Assembly (NCBI GenBank): GCA_023055505.1
Contig: JALIRH010000004.1
Span: 32,431,502 to 32,495,501, forward strand
Source: Callipepla californica brunnescens
Lineage: Eukaryota > Chordata > Aves > Galliformes > Odontophoridae
Length of the DNA: 64,000 bases
Direction: 5' to 3'
The translations under genes and the position numbers were made by a program. Below are positions 11,101-23,200 of the stretch, piece after piece. Within the stretch, counting starts at the first letter, position 1; each line of letters begins with the position of its first letter. Under the pieces are notes generated by a model. That model worked only from the letters and a program-made list of their open reading frames with translations, was not told where the DNA came from and did not search any database.

Positions 11101-12729
11101 TGACTGTCTCTGAAAGTCTGGGGCAGGGAGGAGTTGTTAACTGGGGAGTGTGGGGAGGGAGTTACGTGCTTTATTGATGGAATAAACTGAAAAACCTCTG
11201 TAAGGGAAACAGCCCGGTTGCTGGGTTCCTGACTGAATTCCCACCACAGAATAGGGTCTTGGTGTGCTGTGCTTATTGAGCATGAGGGTGATGAGAAATC
11301 TGGTACCTTTATGATATTTGTATTAACTTTTCCCTCCTTTTCCGATTCTACTTGTAAAAGTAAAGATGGTCTAATCATTATCAATTATTGAGAAATATGG
11401 AAAGATCAATATATTTTAAAAAGTAGGATTTTTTTTTCATCGTATTGATTTGAAGTAATCAATAAATATTGCATTTAGCCTGAGAGGGGAAAGACTTTGG
11501 AGAGATTGCATCAGAGAAAGTTGCTGTGGCAGAGATTTCACATCCCATTTTTTCCTTCTCAATGGGAACACTGCTGTATCCCCAATGCCCTTTTTGCCGC
11601 TGTTCCCCAGCCCCATTTCGGCTCTGTTACCAGTGCTCAGAATTTCTTGTCATTTGAAATATCCTGTATTTTCCCAGTAATTTTAGCTCAGTAAGAAGTT
11701 CTGTGTGGTGTGTCAGTGTGTCTCTTTCCCAAATTTGCCAGGGCTCAAAGGACTTGAGTGCTTTTACGGAGCTGAAGAAGGGAGAATGGAAAAGACTTAA
11801 GCCTGAGACCAGTGGACTTCACTGTTTTTGTTATGAGCACAGTAGAATTTCTTCAGAGTATGAAGTATCAAAGAGAATTTTTAAATAGAGAAAGAAAAGT
11901 AAAACTAGAAAATAGATGCTGGCAAAGCTTGGCTGTAAAAGTCAAAATCCTATCCCCAGCTTCTCCTTCTGATTCCTGCTCCTTGGATTGGGAATTGAGG
12001 ATTGTAGCAGCAGCCGGTGTTACAAGACAGCAGCTCCGCTGCAGACTGTGGAGACGGGGAAATTCTTCTTGGTAACACCTACGTTTTATTCTGTGGATCT
12101 GCTGGTGTTAACTTTACAGCCAGAACAGTACAGAATTTTTAGTTTGTGCACTCAGAGGAAGGAAATGGAGCATCTGTCTGGTCCCCAGCATTGAGCTTCC
12201 TAGGTAATGCTGCTATAGAAACTTTGGGGTAAAAAGCAGGATCAGAGCTTCGACATAAAGCTACGAATCAGATGGGTGGTTGGTTAGTGAACAGATTTAT
12301 TACAGGTGATATTAGCAGCACTAATTTTTGGTGACCCTGCTGGAGATAGGCAAATCCTTATTTCATTCTGCCGTCCCTGTATCACTTGCATTTCAGTTCT
12401 GAATGTAGTCATCCCTGCGCAGCTTACATGCACAAAGCACTTGGTGCCTGTCATCAGGAACAGGATTTAGTATTATTTATTGCTAATAGTTATTGATCTG
12501 ATAAGTTTTACTACTTAGGAGTTAAACTGTTGCAACTTAGTCTGCATCTGTTTCATCCTTGCTGTGCTGCCTCTCCCCAGCCTTGCCCTGTCCCCTTGGA
12601 GCAGTAGCGATGCCCACAGAACGCGCCTTGCAGCTGGAGCACGGCGTGCTTTGGTTCTGCCCGTGCTCGTGAGCGTGGCTGCTGGCTGTGACTGCCCAGG
12701 AGGAGAACGTGCCTGCTCAAGGTGGAACG
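8131..12729. other. Intron 1 segment, no gene or interspersed repeat seen
   Basis: Unique-looking DNA. A four- to five-copy AAAT repeat lies at 9551-9570. Moderately CpG-containing patches at about 9970-10060 and 10260-10370 are not dense enough to call islands. No coding frame resembles a protein. Confidence 0.5.
9551..9570. repeat. (AAAT)n microsatellite
   Basis: Five consecutive AAAT-type units with no interruption. Likely polymorphic in length; no function implied. Confidence 0.9.
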
Positions 12730-12800
12730 CACTGTATAATAATATATTTGTCATGTTTGTAATTGCAAATGTAATTAGCAAACAAGCTCTGGGGGATTGA
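12730..12800. promoter_or_regulatory. Candidate enhancer core with octamer-like and homeodomain sites
   Basis: AATTGCAAAT at 12761-12770 is an octamer- or C/EBP-like site, followed at once by the homeodomain core TAATTAG (12772-12778). An AT-rich stretch with TATAATAATATATTTG lies just before. Clustering of such sites is typical of conserved non-coding elements. Conservation itself cannot be seen from one sequence. Confidence 0.35.
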
Positions 12801-14089
12801 GGACTTGAAACTTTCACTGCACATCATTTGACCCTATCTTGACTGGACGGGAGCTCGTGCGCTGCTGTTAACCCTTGCTGATCTTGCAAAGAAATGCTCC
12901 TTTTTGTGTGACTGCAGCTAAGTTTGCTGTTTGGTAGGTGTCTTTTGGTCCGTTATTTTTATTTTTTTTTTGCCGTGAGCAGCTTCGTACCTACATTTGC
13001 TAATACCTTATTTTATTGTGATGGCAAGTGCTTACGTTCCTCCTGCGGCGCATGCACTAATATTTCCTCTCCTAGCACTTCTGACAGTCTGGAAAGCATT
13101 CTGCAATGCCCTTTGTGAAGAGCACCGTGTACCAATAAGTGCTTTTGCATACTGAGCTGTTCAGTGCATTCCTATCACCACAGGCAACGTTACTATTCAG
13201 TGCCCCTTGCACTTCGCAAAGACAACTTGCGAAAAGCAGGTGGCAAGCTGTTATCACACAACCTGCGATGGCTCTGCGTCCCTGCTGAGCTGGAATTTTC
13301 TTGCACTCCTTTTCTGAATCAGGGGGGAGGTATGGAAATGGGTAAAAAGTCCTGTTCATTTTGTGGGATCCCAGCAAATCTCTTTCTAGTCACCCTTCGG
13401 CTGACTTTAGGCATCCTACAAAGAATATTCCTGCTCCGTAAGGATTTAGCGAACAATGCGGAATCCATTCATAAAATCACAAACTTGTGTGTATGTGAAG
13501 AAAAGAGGACTCCTTTGCCTTTTCAGGCATATGTCACCTCATTTCATTTCTTTTTCTTTTTCAAAATGGGACTTAAATTGCAATAAGATGGCGATAATAG
13601 GACTGTCCTGGTTTTGGACACAGTTTTATTTATTCCTGCGTTGTTGTGTATGTGAAAAGAAAGAGATTAAGTGTAGAGATAGGTAGCCATTTTCATACAA
13701 TTTTTTGCCGTGGCTCTAAGGACATCTCACAAATACTGCATCCTATTGCAAGCTTAGAAGGAAAATGAAGTCTATTCTAATTTGTTCTTGATAGAGTAAG
13801 AGAAACTGATGAGAACCCTTTGCTTCAGTCCAGATTTTTCCTTTCCATTCCTCGAGATGATGTTGGATTTACCATGTGTTTAAGGGCTGTATATTTTTCT
13901 TGAATTAGAAAAGCCTGTGTTGCGGAAGACTGAAATGTGTCCGGGACCTCACCTTAGAGTGTGCTGCGTAACAAGAGACGATTTCTCATCATAGCACCTT
14001 TTGTTTTGAATTGATTGTCTGTGTTTTACTGCAGCTGTTTTTACACGATGATTTCTTGTTGCTCTGTGTCTGCTCTCCTGAAAGGCTCC

Positions 14090-14230
14090 TTGCACTCATG
14101 GCATATTTAAAAGTGTTGTTTTCTAATTTTTCCCCTTTTTCTCCTGGCAATTTAAAGTTCCCTTTAATAATAACGGCCCTCAATCTCCGGTGATGGAGCC
14201 GTCATTGTGAACAATGCTGGTGAGTGTATT
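14090..14230. promoter_or_regulatory. Candidate enhancer with paired SOX sites
   Basis: CATTGT (14203-14208) and ACAATG (14211-14216) are two SOX core sites in opposite orientation, two bases apart. Just upstream, an otherwise AT-rich region keeps three CpGs (TAACGGCC, TCTCCGGTG, GCCGTCATTG), which methylated neutral DNA tends to lose. This is inferred regulatory DNA. Confidence 0.38.
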
Positions 14231-15945
14231 GTCTCGCTGTCCTTTCACTCAAGAGAAAGGTCAAAAGAACAGCTTTAAAAAAAAATGTTCAGTTCTCCTG
14301 TTATGATTTTGCATATGGAGATGCACATTTTTAGAGTGTGCAAGCACCTGGGTGAAAGTAAGACAAGTATGATTTTCCATGTTGCCGCTGGTATGTTTTT
14401 AAAAGCAAACTGACACGAGCAATCACAAACCAGATTTCTCTCTGAGATTTACATAATTTTGTGTATTAAAAAAATACTACGTAATTATTGTTCAACAGAT
14501 TTTATTTTTCTGAAGTCTTACACGTAGTTTGCTTTTGTTCAGTTAGTCTGACAACTTTCTCATTCTCAGCCGTGCCATTTGTTTCCCAGCTATAAGAAAA
14601 ATATACCTATCTCAGTGAGATTTTCACAGATTTGGCAGTATAGCAGTGGGGAACGTGGAGTGTTACTGATTTCAAGGACTCGATTTCAAATTCTTTTTGG
14701 TGCACAGAACCGGCATTAACCTGTGTACATTCTAATGTTCATTTATTTTTTAAATCAGGCATCGATTTATACAGTAATTTTGAGGAGTTGCTATGTTTTT
14801 ATTTTAATTTATTTCTGGACCATGCATGGCATGCAGATGCCATCTGGTTTTAAACGGGTTAGAAAGTGCGGTAGAGGAAGGAGTGAGAGATATTTAATTA
14901 TTTGGAACGCAAATTCTGTTTTTCCGCAGCCCTTTTTCAGATATGCAGGGCGCTGCTGCTGCATTTTGCCTCTGAGTTTGAGTCCATTTCTTTTCGTTGT
15001 TATATTTCTGTTGATAGAGGTTTTGAGGTCATTTTTGTAGACTACAGGGGTAATGGTGCAGGGAGAGGCTGAAAACATTCTCCTGCGTAAGTAAAAGCCT
15101 TGGTGCCTATTGCCTGACAGAGTTTTTGTTATCAGATTGATGGTGGTGCAGAGGTGTCTGGATGGAGCGGGGCTCTCCATGCACCCGACTGTTGAGCAGA
15201 GACTTCCACGCGGTGCTGTGAAGCAGCAGTGCAGTGTGCCCGGGGACTGGGGCAGGGCGCGGGCATAGCAGCTGGCACGTCGACACGAAGCCAGGGAAAT
15301 CCCAACACGGGCACTTGTAATACAGGGCTTGGACTTTGCGAAGGATGTTAACTTTGCTTCTTGTGGCTTCTTTTTGCCGTAATGGATTGTAGCAAATGTG
15401 ACCTTTTGAAAATGATGGTTAAATGTCCTGATGTGTCTGTGTGTGTGCATTACTTTACATACATGATGCCAGATGCATCTCCCATGGAATAAGGAATAAT
15501 TGATGCCAGTTGTGTAGTGGCACCAAGCGCACTGTAGAGGACTAGAATTAATCCAAGTATGACAGAAACAGTTTTCTTGCATACAGAGATCTGTAAGCAC
15601 ATGGACGTACATGTATCAGGCTATATGAGTCCATACCTATTTTTTAAATAGATGTGCACAATATAAGTTAACAGAAAAAAGGTGTATGAAGTATGTAGCT
15701 CATATATAGCATGTTCATTCTACACCTCATTTCACTTGAATCATTATCTGTACAGAGTCTCACATCTGCAAGTCTTTCTGCATGCGGTTGTATATTCGTG
15801 TGTGTAAGCATGTGAAAATGCATAAAAATTAAGGGTAGGTGTGTCTATCTTCATCACAAGGTCATTCTGAGTATTTGTTCATTAAAGTTTGAAAACCTTT
15901 TAATAGTTGTGCATGGGAGGTGTTCTGTAAAAGCAGAATGCCATC

Positions 15946-15972
15946 CAAACGTTACGCCGTAGGTAACGTTTG
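15946..15972. repeat. 10-bp perfect inverted repeat with 7-base spacer
   Basis: CAAACGTTAC (15946-15955) and GTAACGTTTG (15963-15972) are exact reverse complements around GCCGTAG. Each arm contains the self-complementary AACGTT, so the unit holds three CpGs within 27 bases in an AT-rich setting. It could be a dimeric binding site or chance. Confidence 0.85.
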
Positions 15973-16277
15973 TGCTCAAAAAAAATATTGGGTGCTTTTG
16001 TTACAACTTAAAAGGTATAACAGTCAGTGAGTATTTAGGGTTAGCTCTATCAACCAACTGAGCAGACATATTCTGGTCATAAACAGCTACATCTAGGAAT
16101 CTGTGATTTTTAATGAGAAGCAAAGATTTTCTTTAAATAAAATGCCTTAGAGAAATTTGAAAAACACTGTGCAAGGCACCGATCCAGCTATAAAGATAAA
16201 GCTGAGCTCCTGTGGCATAACCAGAAAAGTCAGGTGTTTCAAATTTTGTTTGTTTAATTTTTGGTTATTTTGGAAAC

Positions 16278-16299
16278 TTTTTTTTTTTTTTTTTTTTTT
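16278..16299. repeat. Poly-T run (22 T)
   Basis: An uninterrupted run of 22 T. A second T run follows at 16408-16416. There is no retroposon body next to it that I can recognise, so I do not call it a SINE or processed-pseudogene tail. Confidence 0.9.
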
Positions 16300-16889
16300 G
16301 TCTTTAGTGTTTTTGCTTTTGCAAGACACAGAGTGTAGTTTGTTTCCCTCTTGGAGTCCTTTGCTTTGGAAGTTGTTTGATGATGTGATGTGTTTCGTGT
16401 TTTGTATTTTTTTTTTTCAATACCCACAGTGTTTCTGATCATTCTCTTTCTATTCCTTTGGATGTATTTTTTAGATTAAAACAGAGCAGTTGCTGTTCTT
16501 CTAGCAGTTATAGTTAGGGAGCTGTCATTGCAGAAGAAGCTGTAAGCCCTGACTGGTTAATAATACAGACCATCTCTGTAGGAATTTCCTCACTTGAGAT
16601 CATGTTTTAACATGGACTTTTAAAATTATCAATCAATTCTGTAGACATTTGTAATAGTGTATTTATGAAAGAAAAACCAAAAGCTCATGCAGTACACTGA
16701 TGTGATATTTGCACGCGTTTTAATACACTCATATCCCTTAGAATTTTTGTCCAGGCATTTAGGGAAAAACAGATGCAGCTTTTCCCCCTTTGCTATTTGT
16801 TGAAAGAACTGAAAATATTGCTTTTGGATGCTCTGCTTTTTAGCATACTGTTTCTTAGCCTCGATCCGTGCAAAATGTTATACATTCAA

Positions 16890-17220
16890 TTCTCCTGTTG
16901 GAGCTAGAGTTAAAAATTAATTCATGAATAATAAAAACCAATCAGTCTTGTTGAGTTTAAGAAGGATTAGAAGAAGGGTTTTTGTACAGAAGCAGTTATA
17001 TATCTTGATGCTGATATTGTTGGACTAATAGATATTGTACTAGCTCCTGTTGGTTATCTGATAAAGGTAGCTGATTTGCAAATAGGATTGTTATCCCGAT
17101 GAATAACGAGTCTAATACTGGATGGATTAAAAGAGGCTGGGCGGTTGGTGTCTATTATAAGTTCTCAACTCCCTCTCAGGAGATAATTTATAATTTATTT
17201 GATTCAGAAAAGTGTAGATT
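16890..17220. promoter_or_regulatory. Candidate enhancer: palindromic GATA and octamer-like sites
   Basis: This block carries TTATCTGATAA (17054-17064), two GATA sites head to head, and ten bases later ATTTGCAAAT (17074-17083), a palindromic octamer-like site. It also has two GGATTA bicoid/OTX-type cores (16964-16969 and 17124-17129), a CCAAT (16938-16942), and retained CpGs at TCCCGATG, AACGAG and GGGCGG. No simple repeats interrupt it. This density of lineage-factor sites is what developmental enhancers look like, and it is my strongest enhancer candidate in the window. Function is inference. Confidence 0.45.
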
Positions 17221-20200
17221 GAAAAGGGACCAGGTAAATACTGTACAGGAACGTTTTGTGATGCTTTCCTATGGCTGAAATTTTCAAGGAAGGCACCAAA
17301 TTCCACTATGCTTCAGCTTGCCTCTGGTGGTTAGGTGACCGTAGCGTGGCATTAGGTACAGACATCAGGCTGTTCTGTGCTGGAAGCAGGTAACTGATGC
17401 AAAGTGGGCACAGGAAAACTCATTATTTCCTTGAGACAGAGGAAGAATTTGCAGCAATTTTTTTCTGATGCAAAACCCAACCCTGTTCTTGCAAAAACTG
17501 TCGTGCAGCATGTATGTGGGGAAGCAGAGGGATGAAGACTTCATTAGCTTTGAAATGCTTTTTAGGAAAAAAGTTAGAGGTTAAGGGAAGTTAGAAATTA
17601 GGGGGATATCTGGGGAGAGAAGGGAGAGGCCAGTGGGCAAGAGGAGGTCTGTATGAATCCTTTCAAATATCTGCTCCAGAAGAACTTCCCAGTACTACAC
17701 GGAGCCTTGGTGGGAGAAGCATCTTGAAGTGACGATTCCAGCTCCCATTAGAGAAGTTTGCTGTCGCACTGAAGAGCCGCAGCATCTCTGTCTTTCAGCT
17801 GTTGTGAAAACACGGGATCCTTGGGAGGTTAATAACACTGATAGGCAGCCTGCAGGTGACTTGCCTGTTAGATTTGGGTAGAAGTAAGGGCGGCGTAGAT
17901 AGAAATGTCCTTTGTTTGGAAGGAGAATAGTTTGGTTTTCCTCAGTAAAGGATGGCTAGAGGCTTTACCTTCCCCTGCCCACAGCTGCAGTGCAGGTAAG
18001 AGCTGGCAGAGCTCAGCAGCCATGTGCAGGGCCCCACCAACAGTGCTGCACATTGCTGCTTGGGGTCTGTGGGGCTGTCTAGGACCAACCATCACACCTT
18101 TCATTTCACAGCCTGGCTCTTTAGAAACAGACTATTTTATCCTCTAGAAAGTATGTGTGGGTTTCTCCTGGGCACCTTGGTGCTGCTCTTATTGCTGTGT
18201 TAAGAGAGCATTGCCATCTTTGTGGACTTTTTGAAGCCTCTAAGGAGACTTTGCGACATCCCCCACAGGTCACACCCAACAAACTCCATTCCTCATCCTG
18301 CTAGTACAATGTTTGGAAGCTGTCACCGTGTCCACTGAGAAGCAGTTCCTCTGGCTATGGATATCTCATTGAAAAGAAGCTTGATTAGGATAGGAAAAAC
18401 TTAGTTTCCTGTCTTAGTCCCATGTCGCCTTTGAGAAGTACATTACTGTCTTTATGAGCATCTTTCATATGTTTGATTCTTTTGGTGTATTTGTTTCCCA
18501 AATAAGCAGTCTCATGATTTTCCTCATGTTTGAGTCTATCAGACCGTTTTCTGGTGTCTTAAAATATCTCGTTCACCAGTCTGTCCCTAATAATTCAGCA
18601 CCTAGACATTTTAGATTTATTGAGGTTAAGCCTGTGTGGAGAAGTATTCCCTACTTGACTCATGCGCAGTGTGTTGGGATGCATCTTGTGTAGGTAATAG
18701 ACAGATGGGAGAGTGACTGGGTCATCGGGATCTGAATTGTGGGGCTCCTGCACCCTGTGTTGAGAATACGCAGGTTGTGCATTGGCTTGAAATTCATAAC
18801 CAGTTCATTGAGAACATCAGTTGTGTCTCATCAGGAGATACAGGAATTTATGTAGCTATTTTCTCATTTAGTGTAGAATATACCTTGTCTGCATTATATA
18901 TTACTAGTATCACCATACTTGTTTGAAATAGTCTCTTTATCTTTTTCTTAACCAGTAGCTGGCTAAACATGATTATTTTCTTAATAGGATAAATGAATAG
19001 CAGTGAGCAACTATTAAGTGCAGATTTTACAGAGAGCAATCCGTTTATTTTTGGATTGCCTTGTTTTTACCCCTGTCCCCAGTCCTCAGTGTCTCTTGTT
19101 TCTTCTGATGCAATGATATTGGAGTGGTCTCACTGCATCCTTGGTACATCACCAGTGTGAGAGTTATGATAAGTTTGCCACTTTCATGATGTGAAGGCAT
19201 GGGAAAAAAAACAACAAAAAAGCAACTTTGATATCATAGAGAAAAATCTTCAAGGAGGAAGACATATTAAAATAACTTAGACAATGATAGAAAACCTTCT
19301 GCCTGTAATGGCCTGCCTTCCAGGAGCAACTTCTGTGCTCACATGTTCTGTTTCACTCGCAGCAATAGGTAATTTATATCAGGTTACTTCATCATCTGAA
19401 AGCAACTAACAGCCATGAAATATTGTCAGTGTTGTTGAAGGAAGAGGCTGATGTTAAAAATTTATATGGGAAAGTAGACAAGCAGAAGCCATGAGATGAA
19501 GCCATCTACAAGCTTCAAGCATGTTTAGGAACTTACTTTTAAAACTGTCTTCTAAGGTGCTTTGGATCTGAATTGGCTGTCGTTTATATTTGAGTAAATG
19601 ACAAGTAACTGTCAAAATCAGGTGGCATAGAGAAGTTTAAAACTGGCACAATGTTAATATTAGGCCATTCAACTCAACATCGCAGTAGGGGAAGATATAC
19701 CTGGAACTGATGTAAGAGATTGTTTATTTTCCCCTTCAATACAATAAAACCCTAAAGCTTTGTATGGGGAGTCATTTTCTGCCAGGTGCTGCTAGTGCCT
19801 CAGATCACTGGCTACTTCCTTCAGAACTCAAGTTTCATGCTTTTAATGTATGAAATTATTCTTTCAGCCCTTTGGGAATAATTTGGAGTAAGTTGGGGAA
19901 GGCTACATAGTGGTAATTGGGGAGCAGTTTGATGCATTGCTGAAATGCACAGAGGACAGAATGCCAAATGAGGTGTGAGAGGAGGTGAAGTGTGAACCCG
20001 CTGAAGTTGCAAAGAATATTATTGGGATAAAAACACGGCAGAGAAGAGTAAAGCAGATCTCCAAAGAAGCATTCCAGCATGTGGAGAATTCCAGAGAGTT
20101 CCAGATGAGAATGTCCTTGCCAAATTTGTGAGGATGAAACCTATGGAAGAAGAAGGCCTGTGCAAAGGAGAAAGGAGACTAGGACAAGAGAACTGTGGAG

Positions 20201-23200
20201 CTTTGAATCTTGTTTCAAGCTCCTTTTAAAATATATGTATATAAATGCTTTCAAATTGAACAGCAATTACATCTTTATAGCAATAGAGAAAATCAAGAAA
20301 AAATGGAAGGCAAATGTAACAAGCTGTGCCTTAAGCAAAATCTCCCTGATATTCCCCTGTGGATAGGAAATATAAATTTAACATGATCTGATTCTGTAGT
20401 ATTGTTAAACATCTGATGCTGCTAGGAAATATGTAAAGCAATGCCAGGCATTGTTTTGCTGCTCTAGACAGGAGATCCAAAGGAGAGTTGGTGGCGCAGG
20501 GTGATCTTGAGCATTTTGGGTTGTAAACAGTATCCTTTCGCTTGTGAGCTAAGTTTGACTGGAGATGGTAAGCTGGAGGAGAGAAAAGCAAGGGTAGCAC
20601 CTTGGGTCATGGAGGCTGAGCTCTCACTGTGAGTGAGCAATGGTGAACGAAAAGCGCGGGACAGCAGTCGCTGTGTCTTGCTTTGACTAAGGTTTCTGAC
20701 CGCAGCATAGCAGGAAAAATCTGTTTTTCACCATTTTTCTCATTTAAATTACTGAACATGTACTGAAAATATGGAACTATTTATTCCTGCAGAAAGCTGG
20801 AATTTGAATCCCACAGTTTTAATGGAAGGGGAGATGACAGAGAAAACATTTTCTAGCATATGCATAGGTTTGTTCTGCTAAAATGGAGTGAGGATTTGCG
20901 TAAAAATTGGGATCAAACATTGTGAAACTACTGCTGTGTTTCTCTCAGTTTTTTAATTCAACAGGCACTGTGTGACCATTTGGCTGGAAACGGGCTTTCC
21001 TTCAAATCTGTGGACTCTCTTGCTTTGTCTGTCTGCCACAAAGAGAAAGTGTCGGCAGTGTCCTTGTGAGGCGAGGAAGAGGCACACATGTAAAGACTGC
21101 CCACGCCAGCACACACGGTCCCTCCCACCTGAGCCCTTCAGTGTCCTCTGTTGCTGGCTGAGAGCAGAGCCTGCTGCCTGCACCCACTGCGGGTGAACCT
21201 GAGAGCTGGGTAGTGTGAGGGGCAAACTTGCACAGGGTGGAGAAGAAGAATAGGGCAGCAGGATCTTTCAGAGGGCAGAGCAGCTTTGAAATGGTGCTTT
21301 TGACATTGGAAAGAGCTGCTGTGTGTAATGTCATGGGGCCTGAGGAAAGCGAACTGTTCCCGTGGGATGAGGAGATTTATTACAGTGTATTTAGCATCCC
21401 TGCAACTACAGAAGGAAGATGCACATCAGCAGCTGCTAGGAGGCCTGTGTGGCTCTTCTGCTCTAAAGGAGCAGAGAAGGCAGGAACTGTGTGGCACGGT
21501 GGGGTGGGGTGAAAGGCTTGTGCAACCTTTGCGGTGAATTAGAGCAGCACTGACTTAGTGTGAGAGAAGGAACAGCTCAGCCGAACTTTTCAGTGCGACA
21601 GAAATATTAGAATGAAACAGGGAGAAAAAACTCACGTTCAACGAGCTGGAAAAGGAGGAGACTGAGGACTGCAACCAATTTGTAAAGATTTTTCTGGCCC
21701 ATTCCACGGGCTGTTGCTGGTTTCAAGTCTCAGTGCTGTGCTGTGGGATTACTGGGCACTACCTGTTGCCTCCTTGTTGAATGGTGCTTTGGTGAGGTGA
21801 ACTGAATAGCATTCATTATAATTTTAACGGACAGGGAGCAAAATAGGGGCTGGAGAGGAGAGTCTAGCATCTCAGTTTAATTTTAGTAAAGCTAATCTGT
21901 GATGTTGCCTGAACAGGATTGTTGCTTATCTCCTCTCTATTTAGAGATCTAGGCGCAAAGTTAAAGACCTTCACAAGAAATAGGGAAAAAGAAGGTGAAT
22001 CCTGTTACCATGCAGAAATGCTGTATCTCTGTGAGACGTGTCCTTTCCTGGATGTGTGTTGTCACAGTCCCTTACCCCTTGGAAGGGCAAGGACACAGCT
22101 TTTGCCTCTAGATGCCTCGGTGGAGTAAATATTGTTGTGTGGCCAAAGGGACCTGCTAGCCTCCAGGAGACACCAACCAGCAGCACTCAGAAAAATTAAC
22201 AGCAGTAAAAGTACATTATGCAGTTCATCAATCTTTTGTTTTCAACACCGAACCAATGCTGCTTGGGGCACGTGGGTTACGGCAGGGTCAGCACTTTCAT
22301 TAGGGGATCTCTGGTTCCTTACCCTCAGCCGTCCCAGGAGTGTGGCAGCATGGCTCCTGGCAGTGGGTGCAGTGCAGCCTGGCCTAGCAGCGTGCGGCTG
22401 AGAGCAGCCCTTCACCTCCAGGCAGCAGGAAAAACCAGAGGCCGTTAGGTACGAGTGAAAAAATTATAAGTTTCCTCAGTGTCAGCACAGGCCGGTTCTG
22501 GTTTTAAAAATGAAATATGGCAGCTAATTAATCTAGATCACAGCTTAATCGCCTGTGGTGGGTTTAAAAAAAAAACATTTTTGTGTGAACTTAGCACTCA
22601 TGAAAGTGTGAGGCTGATATTACTGCAGCGACCAAAGCACTGCTCGGGTAAGCTGCCTCCCGCTGGCTCTGCTCGTGCTGCTCTGCAGTGGCCAGCATGA
22701 GCTGCTGCTGTCCCCTCTGGATCTGGCCATATATCTATCTCTCTGTGCAGCCCCACAAACCCAGTGTGCTGAGCTCTTCTCAGCTGCATTCAGGCTTGGA
22801 GTCGCAGAGCAGCAGTTTGAAGTTTCCCCAAGGACAACATCAGGAATGTTTCTTCCCAGGACTGGTCCGTGGCATTGTTGCCTGCTGCGAGATGTGTGTT
22901 CTGAGATGTGGTACTTCCCTGCAGCCTGGCGTGAGTAGGGAAAGCAGTGAGGAGGCACCAAGGCAGAGAGATCAGAAAACCAAGAGAATAAAGGCGCTAC
23001 TAGTTCTGTTTTTCCCTCAGCTCAACAGCAAGCCAGCACTGGGAAAAAGAAAGTAAATCTGCCCAATCTTATTGACTGTGAACGTGTTTATGTTTTTGGA
23101 AGATTTTGAAACGACACCATTATGTCCTTTGTTGTGCATCTCACTCATCATTAGTGAGCTGCTCTGTCAGTGCTTCCAGTAGTGCAGATCTTGCAGAGGG

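Larger units (their letters stand above)
14231..16889. other. Intron 1 segment without a recognised gene
   Basis: Mostly unique AT-leaning DNA. A CpG-containing patch lies at about 15150-15310. A minus-strand frame of 267 codons at 14809-15612 has no recognisable domain and is discussed under findings. A 10-bp inverted repeat and a 22-base T run are listed separately. Confidence 0.5.

Noticed and set aside
22268..22273. CACGTG E-box; also at 36256-36261 and 58633-58638
   Set aside because: Six-base palindromes occur by chance many times in 64 kb, and nothing around them adds support.
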